Origin: a virus
Reading direction: 5' to 3' (one strand)
DNA length: 40,389 nucleotides
IMG/VR virus record: IMGVR_UViG_3300031885_000048
Span: 1-40,389 of that record
A program made the translations under genes and the position numbers. Numbering within the stretch: position 1 is the stretch's first letter; every line of letters begins with the position of its first letter. Positions 22,645 through 29,193 of the stretch are shown piece after piece. Below the pieces are notes generated by a model that saw nothing but the letters and a program-made list of their open reading frames with translations, had not been told where the DNA came from and searched no databases.

Positions 22645-22778
22645 GTATGAAGATTTGTACAACCTGCGGAATTCTGTATAAGGGTGAAGGAAACAACGAA
22701 TATCTCTGCAGTGATTGTTATAGACGGTTTCATGGTTTCTATAAACAAGTTGAAAATAAGTTTGGAAAACTAAGGTAA
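22641..22778 (+). CDS. Zinc-ribbon mini-protein (45 aa)
   Basis: ATGA overlap with the previous gene. C-T-T-C-G and C-S-D-C-Y form a CxxC-16-CxxC zinc knuckle, followed by a basic aromatic helix (Y-R-R-F-H-G-F-Y-K-Q). One of a series of such mini-proteins in this region. Confidence 0.6.
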   Translation: MSMKICTTCGILYKGEGNNEYLCSDCYRRFHGFYKQVENKFGKLR

Positions 22779-22783
22779 ATATT

Positions 22784-22924
22784 ATGTGTTTTAGTAGTTT
22801 GTATGGTTATTTCAGGGCTTGGGCTAGAAATAATAAAGCACTTAAAGAATATCATAAGGAGCATGAGAGACTATTCGTTAATAGGATAGATGAGGATGCT
22901 AAGGTAGGTGTGAAAGGAAAATGA
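22784..22924 (+). CDS. Basic helical mini-protein (46 aa)
   Basis: ATG 22784 close behind the preceding stop. Short hydrophobic N-terminus (C-F-S-S-L-Y-G-Y-F) then a strongly charged helix (A-R-N-N-K-A-L-K-E-Y-H-K-E-H-E-R-L). The last codons overlap the GGTGTGAAAGGAAAATG start cassette of the following gene. Unrecognised. Confidence 0.5.
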   Translation: MCFSSLYGYFRAWARNNKALKEYHKEHERLFVNRIDEDAKVGVKGK

Positions 22925-23043
22925 TTTGTGAACAATGTAAAAAAGAACTTGCTTTAAAGAAAGGTTATACTAGGATTTGGGAATGTGATGATTGCCAAGT
23001 TACATATTATATGACTTATGGAATAAGTAAGATAGGAAGGTAA
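22921..23043 (+). CDS. Zinc-ribbon mini-protein (40 aa)
   Basis: ATGA overlap with the preceding stop; start cassette GTGAAAGGAAAATG. C-E-Q-C and C-D-D-C make a CxxC-19-CxxC zinc site, the rest being basic and aromatic. Function unknown. Confidence 0.6.
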   Translation: MICEQCKKELALKKGYTRIWECDDCQVTYYMTYGISKIGR

Positions 23044-23048
23044 GGAAA

Positions 23049-23150
23049 ATGATATGGTGTAGACGTTGTTTGCAGTTTATGGATGATTTGGGTAAAGGTC
23101 GGCATAGATGCCCTGTGTGTGGTGCTGATGTTACTATATCAACTAAATAA
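23049..23150 (+). CDS. Zinc-ribbon mini-protein (33 aa)
   Basis: ATG 23049 after GGAAA. Only 33 residues: W-C-R-R-C-L then R-C-P-V-C-G-A-D, a minimal zinc ribbon. Such tiny rubredoxin-like knuckles recur in tailed-virus early regions. Confidence 0.6.
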   Translation: MIWCRRCLQFMDDLGKGRHRCPVCGADVTISTK

Positions 23151-23168
23151 TTTAATGGTGAAAGGAAA

Positions 23169-23387
23169 ATGAAGAAAGAATTTATCGAGTTTTCAAAAAT
23201 AAGAAACGAAAAACGATGGCTTATTATTAATGAAGAAAAAGATGATTGTTTTGGTGAAATTTATTATCATCTTGCATGGAGAAAATATATTGTAGAATGG
23301 AATCCATACGGTATTATTTGGGATTGGGTTTGTTTACAGAAAGTAGTAGATTTCTTAAAGGAATTGAATAAGGTGAAAGGAAAATGA
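23169..23387 (+). CDS. Conserved phage-type small protein (72 aa)
   Basis: Introduced by the cassette GGTGAAAGGAAAATG. The pattern R-W-L-I-I-N-E-E ... G-E-I-Y-Y-H-L-A-W-R-K-Y-I-V-E-W ... C-L-Q-K-V-V-D-F-L-K-E-L-N matches a small alpha/beta fold found widely in tailed viruses (strand, strand W-R-x-Y, closing helix). Function not established. Confidence 0.7.
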   Translation: MKKEFIEFSKIRNEKRWLIINEEKDDCFGEIYYHLAWRKYIVEWNPYGIIWDWVCLQKVVDFLKELNKVKGK

Positions 23388-23509
23388 AAATAAGAAATAA
23401 ACCATATGTTGATGGTAATTGCGAAGAATGTGCATTAAGAGATTGTTGTCCTGCACCAATCTTAAATTGGTGTTCAGAAGTTTTAGGTGACGGAACAAAT
23501 TGTGATTAA
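23384..23509 (+). CDS. Cys-rich mini-protein (41 aa)
   Basis: Second identical cassette GGTGAAAGGAAAATG and a 4-base overlap with the previous gene. Six or seven cysteines (C-E-E-C ... D-C-C-P ... W-C ... N-C) in 41 residues, enough for one or two metal sites. Unknown role. Confidence 0.6.
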   Translation: MKIRNKPYVDGNCEECALRDCCPAPILNWCSEVLGDGTNCD

Positions 23510-23531
23510 ATAAGGTAAATCAAAAAGGGTG

Positions 23532-23918
23532 ATGAAATTGATAGATATGAAAACAGAATTTAAAGAGTATATAAAAGAAATTGATAACAATTTAGAGTTG
23601 GAAAAAAAATATTTGATAAACGATTTAATAAAAATTAGGGTTCACGGTTTATTAAAATCAAAAGTGCCAAGATGTACTTATCATGATTGTAATTTACCAA
23701 TTGACAATACAACATTAGGTTGGGATACTTCTTGCCCTTATCATCGTTTATTGTTTGACCATTGGCTTTATGAAGTGATTGGTCAAAATATTAATTTTTA
23801 TAAAACTCAACGAGGCAAATGTAGTGCTTTTACTCAATGGGTTAATAAAACAGGCAAAAAACAATGTGATGCTATTGTTGATGAGATGAGTAAGGATTCT
23901 ATAAACTGGGAATGTTAA
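23532..23918 (+). CDS. Hypothetical Cys/His protein (128 aa)
   Basis: ATG 23532 follows AAAGGG; GTG 23529 is an alternative. N-terminal 40 residues are a charged helix. The centre holds C-T-Y-H-D-C ... S-C-P-Y-H-R with plausible zinc geometry (C, C, C, H) and the rest is alpha/beta. This could be a degenerate HNH-like treble clef (Y-H-D-C ... C-P-Y-H), but the HNH catalytic pattern is not complete. Confidence 0.62.
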   Translation: MKLIDMKTEFKEYIKEIDNNLELEKKYLINDLIKIRVHGLLKSKVPRCTYHDCNLPIDNTTLGWDTSCPYHRLLFDHWLYEVIGQNINFYKTQRGKCSAFTQWVNKTGKKQCDAIVDEMSKDSINWEC

Positions 23919-23945
23919 ATTAAAATCTAAAAAGGTGAAAGGAAA

Positions 23946-24110
23946 ATGAGTGAAATAAATGAATTGGTGGAAGAAGATTTAGAAGAACAATATGAGGAAG
24001 CAATATTAAAAGAATTTACTGCAATCGTAGACAATTACAAGAAACTGCATGGGTTTGATAATGATTCAATGAAACGAATTTTAAAAGACATTATAAAGAA
24101 TCTAAGATAA
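23946..24110 (+). CDS. Acidic helical mini-protein (54 aa)
   Basis: Third identical GGTGAAAGGAAAATG cassette. Strongly acidic first half (E-L-V-E-E-D-L-E-E-Q-Y-E-E-A), then a more basic helix. An all-helical protein; a DNA-mimic role could be guessed from the charge but nothing else supports it. Confidence 0.55.
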   Translation: MSEINELVEEDLEEQYEEAILKEFTAIVDNYKKLHGFDNDSMKRILKDIIKNLR

Positions 24111-24195
24111 AAGGCAAAGCAAATGAATAACATGATATATAAACCAACAGAAGAAATAAAACAACAAACAAACAACAACGAAATTACGGTAGAAT

Positions 24196-24206
24196 ATTTA
24201 TATACT
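24196..24206 (+). promoter_or_regulatory. Integrase promoter and leader
   Basis: ATTTATATACT is a strong TATA box 67-77 bases before ATG 24273. Downstream, GGAGGT (24228-24233) precedes a two-codon frame ATG-TTT-TAA (24244-24252). GGGGGT then serves the integrase start, so the leader may attenuate integrase synthesis. Confidence 0.55.
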
Positions 24207-24272
24207 TATCCTGTTTTACCCTTACAAGGAGGTATAAAACAAGATGTTTTAATAAAAAGTGGGGGTAAAAAT

Positions 24273-25496
24273 ATGGATATACTGCAAGAATACCATGATT
24301 ATCTTGCGGTGGAACATAGAAAACAAAACACACGAGATTCATACTATAACACAATAAGAAAACTATTGAAAGAAATAAATAAAGATATAGAAACATTAAC
24401 AAAGGAAAACATAGATCAATGGATAATAGAAAAAAACAATCAAAAACTAGAACACAACACAATAAACAACTACATCATAAGACTTAACCTGTTCCTGAAA
24501 TGGATCGATAAACCTGAATGGAAACTTAAACGGATAGGTTGGAGACAAATCAATAGACATATATTATCACTTGAACAACTTATACAGCTCAGAGAGGTTG
24601 CAAAAAAAACCAATCCAGAACATTACTTGATAATGACGTTGATAACTGATGTAAATGCTAGACCTGGAGAAATATGCGACCTTAAATGGAGCAACATCAT
24701 AGATAACAAAATCTATTTCGATGATAGTAAGACTGGGAACAACTATGGATTCCTCACACAGGACCTATCAGAAGCCCTGTACACCTACAAACAAGTTAGA
24801 CCAGTATCATTACCCAGTTATGAGGACTTTGTGTTTATAGGGCATATGGGACAGTTTAAAGGCAAACGCTACAGTCATAAAGCAACACGAATAAGAAAAG
24901 TGATAAAAGAAATAATAGCACAAACAGATATATATCATAATGTGACACCATATGATATAAGAGCAAGCGTAGGCACACAGGAATTCAACCAGTGTATAAA
25001 TCCTAAGATCATACAACGCAAATTCCGGCATCGTAACCTGCGAACCACAATGATATATAACCATATCGATGATAAAACAGTAGAAGAATACGCCAATAGG
25101 GGCCTTATATGGAATAAACAGAGTTTATCGCCGACAAAAACAGAAACCAGTAAAATAAACGATAGGTTATATATAGATTTTCCATCGCAAAATTTTGAGA
25201 ATGACGGCAATAACCACCATTTGTCGTTCTCATTCTTCTTTTTTTTAAATTATTGGAACGGAATGGGCGTAGTACTGCTGGATTCAAAAGTCACTCAGTT
25301 ACCCAATCAGAGGGTTGCGAACACAGTTCTATCTGATACTGATGACAGTCGTGACAGTTGTAATGCAGACGCCTCCGACATTCCCAATAATTCTTATTTT
25401 TTTGGTGAGGAGGGAAATATCCCGTCTCAAAACTGCATGCCTCCGTCAATCCCCCTCCCCACCACATATTTTATAGGAGAGATAGATAAAAAATGA
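24273..25496 (+). CDS. int: Tyrosine recombinase / integrase (407 aa from ATG 24273)
   Basis: Start chosen at 24273 because GGGGGT lies seven bases before it and a TATA box lies inside the frame that would extend back to 24123. Counting from 24273, residues 1-80 form a SAM-like core-binding domain. The catalytic set is complete: Arg in N-A-R-P-G-E-I (residue 130), Lys in S-K-T-G (153), Y-D-I-R (227-230), H-R-N-L-R-T-T (253) and the nucleophile in M-I-Y-N-H (262). About 145 residues follow the tyrosine, unusually long, with Asn/Ser/Pro-rich sequence and candidate att repeats. It integrates and perhaps excises the circular genome. Confidence 0.88.
   Translation: MDILQEYHDYLAVEHRKQNTRDSYYNTIRKLLKEINKDIETLTKENIDQWIIEKNNQKLEHNTINNYIIRLNLFLKWIDKPEWKLKRIGWRQINRHILSLEQLIQLREVAKKTNPEHYLIMTLITDVNARPGEICDLKWSNIIDNKIYFDDSKTGNNYGFLTQDLSEALYTYKQVRPVSLPSYEDFVFIGHMGQFKGKRYSHKATRIRKVIKEIIAQTDIYHNVTPYDIRASVGTQEFNQCINPKIIQRKFRHRNLRTTMIYNHIDDKTVEEYANRGLIWNKQSLSPTKTETSKINDRLYIDFPSQNFENDGNNHHLSFSFFFFLNYWNGMGVVLLDSKVTQLPNQRVANTVLSDTDDSRDSCNADASDIPNNSYFFGEEGNIPSQNCMPPSIPLPTTYFIGEIDKK
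25371..25453. other. Candidate attP/arm sites in the integrase 3' end
   Basis: GCCTCCGACATTCCC (25371-25385) recurs as GCCTCCGTCAATCCC (25439-25453), 68 bases apart. Just upstream GACAGT is repeated nine bases apart (about 25344-25358). The stretch is richer in G/C than its surroundings and codes for an atypical protein tail. An attachment site inside an archaeal integrase gene is a known arrangement. No tRNA fragment was recognised. Confidence 0.35.
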
Positions 25497-25993
25497 GTGA
25501 AAGCCAAAGTAGATATGGTATAATGGAAACATTAAACCAAAAAAAATTAGAAGCTAGAAATAAAATCGCTCAAATAGAAAAAGAACTCAAACAAGAAGAA
25601 ATCAATTATAATAATTGCCAGAACATTATTAAACAAAATATGGAGACAGAAAATAATTCATATAAAGAACAACATAAAATCTGGAAAGAAAATAAAGAAC
25701 TTGAAATACAGATGAAACAAATGGAACATAAACAAGCAATAGAGAAATTTAGCCGTGAAATAGAAAACATGCACCGTGAAATCAAAAAATCAGACGAAAC
25801 ATATGTAGAAACACATGAAAAAAAAATAGAACAAATGATAAATCAAAGAAAAATAAATGATGAAAATTATAAGAATTTCAAAGAAATAAAAAAACTTGAC
25901 AAAGACGCAATGAATCAAGAAATAACAGAACTTGAAAACGCTATCAAATCACTTAAAGAAATAAGTAGTGAACAATCAAAGGGGGTTAAGTAA
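25493..25993 (+). CDS. Long coiled-coil protein (166 aa)
   Basis: ATGA overlap with the integrase stop. Almost the entire sequence is Glu/Lys/Gln/Asn in heptads with few hydrophobics, predicting one or two long coiled coils; no catalytic motif. It could form a rod-like dimer. Its partner is unknown; coupling to the integrase may be functional or just operon packing. Confidence 0.7.
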   Translation: MSESQSRYGIMETLNQKKLEARNKIAQIEKELKQEEINYNNCQNIIKQNMETENNSYKEQHKIWKENKELEIQMKQMEHKQAIEKFSREIENMHREIKKSDETYVETHEKKIEQMINQRKINDENYKNFKEIKKLDKDAMNQEITELENAIKSLKEISSEQSKGVK

Positions 25994-26005
25994 ATCCCCT
26001 TATCT

Positions 26006-26182
26006 GGGGGGGAAAAGCAGGTTAAAAAGATAGATATGCCATGTGCATCCTGCTTTTACCAATTAGACTGGCACAACTTGGGCTTTGTTCGCCAGTCGCA
26101 AGCTTTGATGATGTAAAGTTCTCGTGAACAACACTGTTCGTGAGATATGGTAATCTGAGAGGTGCAAATCCTCTCCCCCCCA
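26006..26182 (+). ncRNA. Candidate structured RNA with tRNA-like ends (about 177 nt)
   Basis: GGGGGGG (26006-26012) pairs with CCCCCCC (26175-26181), followed by A. Just inside lies a 5-bp stem, AGAGG/CCTCT, with 7-base loop TGCAAAT (26158-26174). Together these look like the acceptor stem, T-arm and discriminator of a tRNA. The interior holds other stems: AAAAGCAGG/CCTGCTTTT (26013-26021/26049-26057), GACTGGC/GCCAGTC (26066-26072/26091-26097), AGCTTT/AAAGTT (26101-26106/26115-26120) and a 9-bp stem with two G-T pairs (26121-26129/26136-26144). It is not a normal tRNA: no D-arm or 7-base anticodon loop fits. No protein frame spans it. Confidence 0.6.
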
Positions 26183-26209
26183 CTAAAAAAATTATGAGGT
26201 GATTTATAT

Positions 26210-26356
26210 ATGTCCTGTAGTAAAAAATTGTTATGCCGGAGTTTTCCTTATCGTTGCAATCTTTGTTTCTATGGTAAAAAAAATGATTATTTCATTTCGG
26301 TTAATCCTTCTTTTCATATTCCTGATTGGTGGTTTAAAAAATATAGATGGTATTGA
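26210..26356 (+). CDS. Small Cys-containing basic protein (48 aa)
   Basis: ATG 26210 lies seven bases after GAGGTGA, the best ribosome site here. The peptide has C-S-K-K-L-L-C and R-C-N-L-C-F-Y-G-K-K, likely a zinc pair, then an aromatic end (P-D-W-W-F-K-K-Y-R-W-Y). An overlapping frame from 26199 would give a 102-aa membrane protein, but its hydrophobicity is a by-product of T-rich DNA and it lacks a ribosome site. Confidence 0.55.
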   Translation: MSCSKKLLCRSFPYRCNLCFYGKKNDYFISVNPSFHIPDWWFKKYRWY

Positions 26357-26360
26357 ATTT

Positions 26361-26507
26361 ATGAATAAAAGTATCAGAACAGATAGGGACGCTGTTGAGT
26401 TTTTTCCATTCAACCGTTGGAATGCAACGAAGGATTGGGATCTGATTTATGAATATAGCATTAAAGTGCGTAGAGGAGAGAGAATAGATGAGGCGACTAA
26501 AAACTAA
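26361..26507 (+). CDS. Small protein (48 aa)
   Basis: ATG 26361, four bases after the preceding stop, giving a mixed-charge soluble peptide with N-R-W-N-A-T-K-D-W-D-L and a basic C-terminal helix (S-I-K-V-R-R-G-E-R). The ribosome site is weak, so coupling is assumed. Could instead be the C-terminal half of a longer frame from 26199. Confidence 0.45.
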   Translation: MNKSIRTDRDAVEFFPFNRWNATKDWDLIYEYSIKVRRGERIDEATKN

Positions 26508-26766
26508 CAAAAATAAACTGCAACCCAAACTCGTACTAATCTGCATAGGAATCGGTGCACTCATAGCGAATAGTATCACAATAATCATAACCATCACCCA
26601 CGCCTACATGAACAATTACCAAACCACTATAACCATCAACACATATAATGAAGCAAACCTTGAACTCGTACTACTACCAATACTTCTCATCATTGGTGTC
26701 TGGAGTGTTTATTATCTTTTAAAACAACAAATAAGGAGGGTTAGAGTTGAGTCGTTGCCCAGGTAG
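26488..26766 (+). CDS. Two-TM membrane protein (92 aa)
   Basis: ATG 26488 within the previous gene's end, after GAGAGA. A basic cytoplasmic start (R-R-L-K-T-N-K-N-K) is followed by TM1 (residues about 15-38), a short Thr/Asn-rich outer loop and TM2 (residues 60-78), then a basic tail. Placement in an early operon suggests an envelope-modifying accessory rather than a holin. Unrecognised. Confidence 0.65.
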   Translation: MRRLKTNKNKLQPKLVLICIGIGALIANSITIIITITHAYMNNYQTTITINTYNEANLELVLLPILLIIGVWSVYYLLKQQIRRVRVESLPR

Positions 26767-26959
26767 TCCAATTAAACATCGTAAAAGCCGAGGAAGAGGT
26801 AGACCAGGGAATTATCAACATGGGATGCGAGGGCATAGTTGGAAGAAACTGATAATTAACGATGTTCATATGGGTAGATTTTGTAAAAATTGTGATAGAA
26901 AAGTTTTGAATATGAGGGGAATAAAGGATGCACAAACAAGAATTAATGATTGTAGATAA
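26747..26959 (+). CDS. Basic AT-hook-like zinc protein (70 aa)
   Basis: TTG start at 26747 is supported by GGAGGG (26733-26738) eight to nine bases upstream. The N-terminal half is very basic with R-G-R-G-R-P-G, an AT-hook-like DNA-minor-groove motif; the C-terminal half has F-C-K-N-C-D-R-K and may bind zinc with an earlier Cys/His. It lies immediately before the methyltransferase cluster, so DNA binding is a reasonable inference. Confidence 0.6.
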   Translation: MSRCPGSPIKHRKSRGRGRPGNYQHGMRGHSWKKLIINDVHMGRFCKNCDRKVLNMRGIKDAQTRINDCR

Positions 26960-27170
26960 ATTAGAGAAGCCAGTAATACCAGATAATTGGGATTATGATG
27001 AATCTGTTGAAAAAACTATACAGATTATCAATAAATGGAAAAATATTACTGTGGAATTTTTGAACGAATTATATATTGCAAGAGAAAAATTAAAAAAGGA
27101 ACGAGGAAGAGGGCCACTTCAAGGTTCAAAGTATCGGGCAAGATTGCCCGAAACTAAAGGGGATGATTAA
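26928..27170 (+). CDS. Helical partner upstream of the methyltransferase (80 aa)
   Basis: ATG 26928 within the preceding gene. Contains W-D-Y-D-E-S-V-E-K-T-I-Q-I-I-N-K-W-K-N-I-T and an R-G-R-G-P-L-Q-G tail. It resembles the region preceding adenine methyltransferase or ParB-like modules in phage genomes, where it is sometimes fused. The next gene begins one base after its stop, so the two products may act together in DNA recognition. Confidence 0.6.
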   Translation: MHKQELMIVDKLEKPVIPDNWDYDESVEKTIQIINKWKNITVEFLNELYIAREKLKKERGRGPLQGSKYRARLPETKGDD

Positions 27171-27962
27171 ATGAAATCATGGGAAGAATATTGTAAATCT
27201 ATTGATATACCAAAAAGAACTGCAAATGATTGGCTTTTAAGAGCATTTGGCGAATCAAAAGAATCAACAGAAGATATAAAAGAACCTAAAACAACAAAGG
27301 CAGAATGGGATTTACTAGAAGGTAATTGTTTAGATATACTTCCAACATTAAAAGAAAAATCTATCGACCTTTGTTATGCTGACCCACCATATTACCGAAC
27401 GGAAGAAGAATGGGATCAATTTAAAGATATTAATGAATATTTATCTTTTACAAAGGAATGGATACAAAAAGTTATACCATTATTAAAAGAGGAATATCAT
27501 TTTTTTATCAATTTTAGCAGTGAATATTTTGCTGACCTTGAAATAATATGCAGAGAATTAAAACTACCGATACGAAGTCGTATCATTTGGCGACATGGCA
27601 ATATGTCAGAAGGTAAACAAATAACTAATCAATTCGGGAGAATCTATGACCCTATACTCCATATTGGTAATAAAGAATTGAATCTACCACAAAAATGGGG
27701 TAATGAACGATTTGATGTATGGGATTTTGCAATACCGCAAACAAATTTTGAAGATAAAAAGATACATAAAACACAGAAACCAATCGAATTAATTAAAAGA
27801 ATTGTAGAACTCGGCTCAGATAATGATTCCCGTATTCTAGACCCTTTTGCAGGTAGTGGTACAACAGGAATAGTTTGTTGGGAACTTAATCGTGATTTTA
27901 CTCTTATAGAACAAAACCCTGATTTTATAAAACTAATAAAAGATAAAAGAGGAATACAATAA
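27171..27962 (+). CDS. DNA methyltransferase, beta class, N6-adenine or N4-cytosine (263 aa)
   Basis: Residues 1-30 form a small helix-turn-helix (P-K-R-T-A-N-D-W-L). D-P-P-Y at residues 71-74 is the catalytic motif IV and F-A-G-S-G at 226-230 is the AdoMet-binding motif I. This order, with a target-recognition stretch between, defines the beta group. Transfers a methyl group from AdoMet to adenine N6 or cytosine N4 in viral or host DNA. It is directly coupled (TAATG) to the putative nuclease at 27962, so a restriction-modification role should be considered alongside self-protection as an orphan enzyme. Confidence 0.88.
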   Translation: MKSWEEYCKSIDIPKRTANDWLLRAFGESKESTEDIKEPKTTKAEWDLLEGNCLDILPTLKEKSIDLCYADPPYYRTEEEWDQFKDINEYLSFTKEWIQKVIPLLKEEYHFFINFSSEYFADLEIICRELKLPIRSRIIWRHGNMSEGKQITNQFGRIYDPILHIGNKELNLPQKWGNERFDVWDFAIPQTNFEDKKIHKTQKPIELIKRIVELGSDNDSRILDPFAGSGTTGIVCWELNRDFTLIEQNPDFIKLIKDKRGIQ

Positions 27963-28510
27963 TGAATTACAGTTGCGACAAAGAAATTTGGGAAAAAGAC
28001 AAAGCATTTGGCGACAAAATGCATAATGTCGCCATTCCTCATTATAAAAACATATGGGGATATGACATAAAAATTACTGATACAACTGGAACAGATTTAG
28101 ACAAAAAATTTAGTATAGATTTTATTCACAAAGATAAACATAATTTATCGTATCATTGTCAAGAGAAATTCCAACGATATCGATATGCATCATTTAAAAC
28201 AATTACAATTGAATATATGAGTAATGTCGATTATAAAAGAGAAGGTTCTTTTTTTCATATGAATGTAGATTATTACATAATGGGATATGCTACAAAGAAC
28301 GAAGATGATTTCATATATTTATGGGTTTTAAAATGGACTGATTTAAAAAGATGGTTAAATGATAATTTTACAGAAAGAGAGTTATTAGATTTTTTAGTCC
28401 AAGACAATGAACATGGTCGAGCTAATTTTTTAGCAATACCTATAAACTTAATTCCAGAACAAATTTTTGTAGATAAATTTCCAAAACAAAAAATGGATGG
28501 TTGGATGTGA
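27962..28510 (+). CDS. Putative PD-(D/E)XK-like nuclease coupled to the methyltransferase (182 aa)
   Basis: Shares one base with the methyltransferase stop (TAATG). After an N-terminal helix (residues 5-30) come S-I-D-F (D53) and Y-H-C-Q-E-K-F (Q67/K69) on consecutive strands, then a positively charged turn and an I-T-I-E-Y strand. That spacing fits the D ... (D/E/Q)-x-K core of restriction-type nucleases. A C-terminal alpha/beta part with aromatic strands (Y-I-M-G-Y-A, F-I-Y-L-W-V-L) follows. The fold call is by motif and position only; a non-nuclease protein linked to the methyltransferase remains possible. Confidence 0.5.
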   Translation: MNYSCDKEIWEKDKAFGDKMHNVAIPHYKNIWGYDIKITDTTGTDLDKKFSIDFIHKDKHNLSYHCQEKFQRYRYASFKTITIEYMSNVDYKREGSFFHMNVDYYIMGYATKNEDDFIYLWVLKWTDLKRWLNDNFTERELLDFLVQDNEHGRANFLAIPINLIPEQIFVDKFPKQKMDGWM

Positions 28511-28565
28511 AAAAAGTGTATAGTATAGTGGAATGTAATACAATACATATACAATACAATACAAC
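28511..28565 (+). promoter_or_regulatory. Promoter/operator region with TGTAATACA and ACAATAC repeats
   Basis: The palindrome TGTAATACA (28534-28542) is followed by overlapping ACAATAC-type direct repeats up to 28563 and by TATA-like sequence (TATAGTATAG at 28519-28528). The same 9-bp palindrome recurs four times inside the next gene, suggesting autoregulation by its RHH product. Confidence 0.55.
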
Positions 28566-28574
28566 GTGGGATGC

Positions 28575-28991
28575 ATGAAAAAAGAACTAAAAAACACGGA
28601 TAAAGTAATGATTTCCAGTAGAGTACCGGTTTATGTTAAAGAATTCTGTGAGACGAATAACGTCAAAATAAACGATCTTATCATGCGTGGTTTCGATGTT
28701 TTCCGTGAATCAGATAGGGATCATGCTCATTCTCGGTTGGAATATCACGAAAAACGTGTATTACATTGGAGGCATATTGTATTACAACAAGACGAGGAAT
28801 GTAATACAAAATGGCATATTTGTAATACAATCAAAAAAGAGTTTGTTGAAAACAATCGTGGAAGTAAGGAATCTTATCGTATGGATATGAATTGGATAAC
28901 AGCAAAAACTGAACAATTGATAAATGAGGGTATCATAGTTTCTTCAAAAGAATTATATGAGTTATGCACGAGAAAGGAGGAAAAAATATGA
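28575..28991 (+). CDS. Ribbon-helix-helix DNA-binding protein (138 aa)
   Basis: ATG 28575; GTG 28566 is an alternative. Residues about 10-48 give the RHH fold: strand K-V-M-I-S-S-R-V-P, helix V-Y-V-K-E-F-C-E-T-N, turn, helix I-N-D-L-I-M-R-G-F-D-V-F. The remaining 90 residues are helical and could mediate oligomerisation. Palindromes TGTA-W-TACA lie in the promoter and, at regular 21-22 base steps, inside the coding region. Such proteins are typically repressors or, with iterated sites, partition (ParR/CopG-like) factors. Confidence 0.75.
   Translation: MKKELKNTDKVMISSRVPVYVKEFCETNNVKINDLIMRGFDVFRESDRDHAHSRLEYHEKRVLHWRHIVLQQDEECNTKWHICNTIKKEFVENNRGSKESYRMDMNWITAKTEQLINEGIIVSSKELYELCTRKEEKI
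28757..28829. repeat. Array of four TGTA-W-TACA palindromes at 21-22 bp spacing
   Basis: TGTATTACA at 28757 and 28778; TGTAATACA at 28800 and 28821. Start-to-start distances are 21, 22 and 21 bases, two helical turns, so all face the same side of the helix. The 30-bp blocks 28757-28786 and 28800-28829 also share GGCATAT between the palindromes, suggesting duplication of a two-site unit. Confidence 0.8.
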
Positions 28992-29179
28992 TTTGTTGTC
29001 CTAAATGCGGTGGTCGTGTTTCTTTTAAGATGCCGAGTGATAAGAATGATAGTTGTTGGTATTGCAGTGTTTGTAAAATATATATTCCTGCGAAAAGTAT
29101 TGTTTTATCTGATTTTATGAAGAGGGTGGTTGAGGATGAGGTTGATATGACGCTTAACATGTTTAATGTTGATGAATGA
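28988..29179 (+). CDS. Zinc-ribbon protein (63 aa)
   Basis: ATG 28988 is favoured by AGGAGG eight bases upstream. I-C-C-P-K-C-G-G and C-W-Y-C-S-V-C-K form a CxxC-17-CxxC ribbon at the N-terminus, followed by an acidic helix. Similar to small transcription-factor-like ribbons; function unknown. Confidence 0.65.
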   Translation: MICCPKCGGRVSFKMPSDKNDSCWYCSVCKIYIPAKSIVLSDFMKRVVEDEVDMTLNMFNVDE

Positions 29180-29193
29180 GGAGAGAAAATAGG

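Noticed and set aside
25439-25470. tRNA 3' end as attP core
   Set aside because: C-rich TCAATCCCCCTCCCCACCA looks tRNA-like, but no matching T-stem 5' strand precedes it.
26006-26182. Ordinary tRNA or tmRNA
   Set aside because: Acceptor and T-arm are mimicked, but no D-arm or anticodon loop fits, the T-loop is TGCAAAT rather than TTCAAAT, and there is no tag frame or CCA end.
26199-26507. Single 102-aa membrane protein
   Set aside because: No ribosome site at 26199. The frame from 26210 has GAGGTGA and a sensible Cys/Trp peptide, so I split the region into two small genes.
28757-28829. CRISPR-like repeats
   Set aside because: Nine-bp palindromes with 12-13-bp gaps inside a coding gene do not match repeat or spacer sizes of CRISPR.
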